The position numbers and the translations under genes were made by a program. Under the pieces are notes generated by a model, which did no database searches, was not told where the DNA came from, and saw nothing but the letters and a program-made list of their open reading frames with translations. From Halodurantibacterium flavum (GTDB taxonomy: Bacteria; Pseudomonadota; Alphaproteobacteria; Rhodobacterales; Rhodobacteraceae), in assembly GCF_042681825.1 (NCBI RefSeq), contig NZ_JBHUGH010000037.1, positions 1 to 64,000 of the forward strand: 64,000 nt of DNA, given 5' to 3'. Every line of letters starts with the position of its first letter. Position 1 is the first letter of the stretch. Shown one piece after another: positions 62,574 to 64,000 of this stretch.

Positions 62574-63857
62574 ATGGCACAGATCGACGACCATCCGCTG
62601 CGCTATGCGCTGGCGAACGAGCTTCACGCCCGGCCCTTTCCGGCGCTTCGTGCCCCGTGCGAGGCCGTTTTCCTTGCCGTCAAGGAACCGCAGGATGCGG
62701 CGGGGCGCGACCGGGCCCGCGACCGGGCGCATCTGACCGACCTGCTGGATCGTCACGCGGCGGCCCATCCCGCACCCGATGCCACGCATTATTTCGGCGA
62801 TATCGGGCGCCACAGCCTGAAATGGGAAAACCACACCGAATTCGTGACCTACACCGCCTTTGCGCAGGGGCTCTCGCCACGCCCCTTCGACCCGGCGGGT
62901 TTTGACGTCTTTCCGGCGGACTGGCTGGCGGCGGCGCCGGGAAGCCGCGTGACCTCGATCCTCATCCGGGTCGATTTCATGCCCGAGGACGAGGCCGGGA
63001 TCGCCCGTAAGCTTGCGGACTGGTTCGTGCCCGAAAGCCTTGCCGCCGCCCGGGTGATCGACGGCGCTGCGATCATCGCGGCCGATTTCCGGATCGATCC
63101 GGCCGGCCACATGCGCATGGCCATCTTTGTGCGCCCCGATTGCGGCGAGCGGCGGGTCGGGCGCATCGTGCAGCGTCTTTGCGAGATCGAGACCTACAAG
63201 AGCATGTCGATGCTCGGGCTGGCCCGCGCCCGGGCGCTGGCGCCGCGGATGGGGGCGCTCGATGTGCGGCTCTCGGGGCTTGTCGCGGACATGAGCGGCG
63301 ACAACCGCAGCGCAGAGGATACGTTGAACGATCTCCTTGCGATCTCGTCCGAGCTTGAGACGCTGCTCGTGCATTCCTCGTTCCGCTTTGGCGCGACGGC
63401 GGCCTATGAGGCGCTGGTCAACCAGCGCATCGCTGTCCTGCGCGAGGAACGTCACCGGGGCGGGCAGACATTCGCGGAATTCATGATGCGCCGCTTTGAC
63501 CCGGCCATGCGAACGGTCAAGGCGGCCGAGGCGCGGCTGAACCTGCTGGCGGAACGGGCCGTGCGCGCGGCCGAACTGCTCCGGACCCGCGTCGATGTGG
63601 AGCGTTCCGCCCAGAACCAGAAGGTGCTGGCCAGCATGGACCGGCGGGCGGATCTGCAACTCCGGCTTCAGCACACGGTCGAGGGGCTGTCGGTGGTCGC
63701 GATCAGCTATTACGCGCTGGGGATCGCCGGCTACCTGATCTATCCGCTGACCGTCGCGCTGGGGATCGCCAAAGAGGTGACGATCGCGGCGCTGGTGCCG
63801 CCCGTCGTTCTGGGCGTGTGGCTGGGCCTGCGCCATGTGCGCCGGCGGCTGCATTAG
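62574..63857 (+). CDS. DUF3422 family membrane-anchored protein
   Basis: The 427-residue protein begins MAQIDDHPLRYALANELHAR, with the family's HARPF motif, then GRHSLKWENHTEFVTYTAF. The middle is helical with coiled-coil character (residues 245-370), and the C-terminus has two membrane helices (VVAISYYALGIAGYLIYPL and TIAALVPPVVLGVWLGL). Function is unknown; the architecture suggests a cytoplasmic domain held at the inner membrane. Confidence 0.9.
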   Translation: MAQIDDHPLRYALANELHARPFPALRAPCEAVFLAVKEPQDAAGRDRARDRAHLTDLLDRHAAAHPAPDATHYFGDIGRHSLKWENHTEFVTYTAFAQGLSPRPFDPAGFDVFPADWLAAAPGSRVTSILIRVDFMPEDEAGIARKLADWFVPESLAAARVIDGAAIIAADFRIDPAGHMRMAIFVRPDCGERRVGRIVQRLCEIETYKSMSMLGLARARALAPRMGALDVRLSGLVADMSGDNRSAEDTLNDLLAISSELETLLVHSSFRFGATAAYEALVNQRIAVLREERHRGGQTFAEFMMRRFDPAMRTVKAAEARLNLLAERAVRAAELLRTRVDVERSAQNQKVLASMDRRADLQLRLQHTVEGLSVVAISYYALGIAGYLIYPLTVALGIAKEVTIAALVPPVVLGVWLGLRHVRRRLH

Positions 63858-63861
63858 GCCC

Positions 63862-64000
63862 TTATCGCTCGGGTCCCCATCTCTCGGTGCGCAGGTTCCC
63901 GAGGCGCAGCAGGATCACGCCCATGACAAGGATGCCCACCGCAGCGAGCGCCGCGATGGCGGGCGCGCGGGACCAGTTCGCGGCGACCAGTCCGGCCAGC
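63862..64000 (-). CDS. Membrane protein, C-terminal fragment (runs off the window)
   Basis: The reverse strand is open from the window edge to TAA at 63864-63862. The last residues include APAIAALAAVGILVMGVILL, a membrane helix, and end in a short hydrophilic tail RLGNLRTERWGPER. The rest lies outside the window, so no family can be given. It is convergent with the DUF3422 gene, with a gap of 4 bases. Confidence 0.6.
   Translation of the reverse strand, partial: LAGLVAANWSRAPAIAALAAVGILVMGVILLRLGNLRTERWGPER

Overview
The window looks like an alphaproteobacterial chromosome, most probably of the Rhodobacter/Paracoccus group. Supporting evidence: GC-rich coding with strong third-position bias; the order ftsZ-lpxC-bamD-recN; an NDUFA12-type complex I protein next to a DUF2155 protein; aerobic cobaltochelatase cobS/cobT; and DUF2484 and DUF3422 proteins. 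No rRNA, tRNA or CRISPR array was found.

Region 1 (1-~5500) is accessory and visibly poorer in G+C. It holds the end of an IS5-like element, a small gene apparently cut by it, a glf operon (UDP-galactopyranose mutase plus a glycosyltransferase-like protein), a MarR-type regulator and two tandem paralogous sulfotransferases. This reads as a horizontally acquired surface-glycan island abutting the core genome at clpP.

Region 2 (5.5-11 kb) is core: clpP-clpX, a complex I accessory gene, a DUF2155 protein, aat and accBC.

Region 3 (11.2-22.7 kb) is a complete reductive pyrimidine catabolism locus: dihydropyrimidine dehydrogenase (preT, preA), dihydropyrimidinase, N-carbamoyl-beta-alanine amidohydrolase, a beta-alanine:pyruvate-type aminotransferase and an ABC importer with an NMT1/THI5-like binding protein. 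A RutR-like TetR repressor sits in the middle, and a perfect 16-bp RutR-type operator lies in front of the catabolic operon.

Region 4 (22.7-28.7 kb) is the most unusual. It has an XRE/ScfR-like regulator whose middle looks like a histidine-kinase dimerisation domain, a single-domain CheY-like receiver, a small membrane protein, an SLC5-transporter/histidine-kinase fusion and a FliM-like C-ring protein without other flagellar genes.

Region 5 (28.9-42.4 kb) is the distal division and cell-wall cluster: ftsW-murG-murC-DUF2484-murB-ddl-ftsQ-ftsA-ftsZ-lpxC-bamD-recN, with many 1-4 base overlaps.

Region 6 (42.5-64 kb) is mixed housekeeping: an NTF2-like protein, DUF427, Xaa-Pro aminopeptidase, cobT/cobS with a J-domain protein, bolA, DUF4177, gatB, an SLT-like lipoprotein, a 37-residue membrane peptide, an acyltransferase, pepN, a GATase-like hydrolase, an L,D-transpeptidase, kynU, pntAB, DUF3422 and the 3' end of a membrane-protein gene cut by the window edge.
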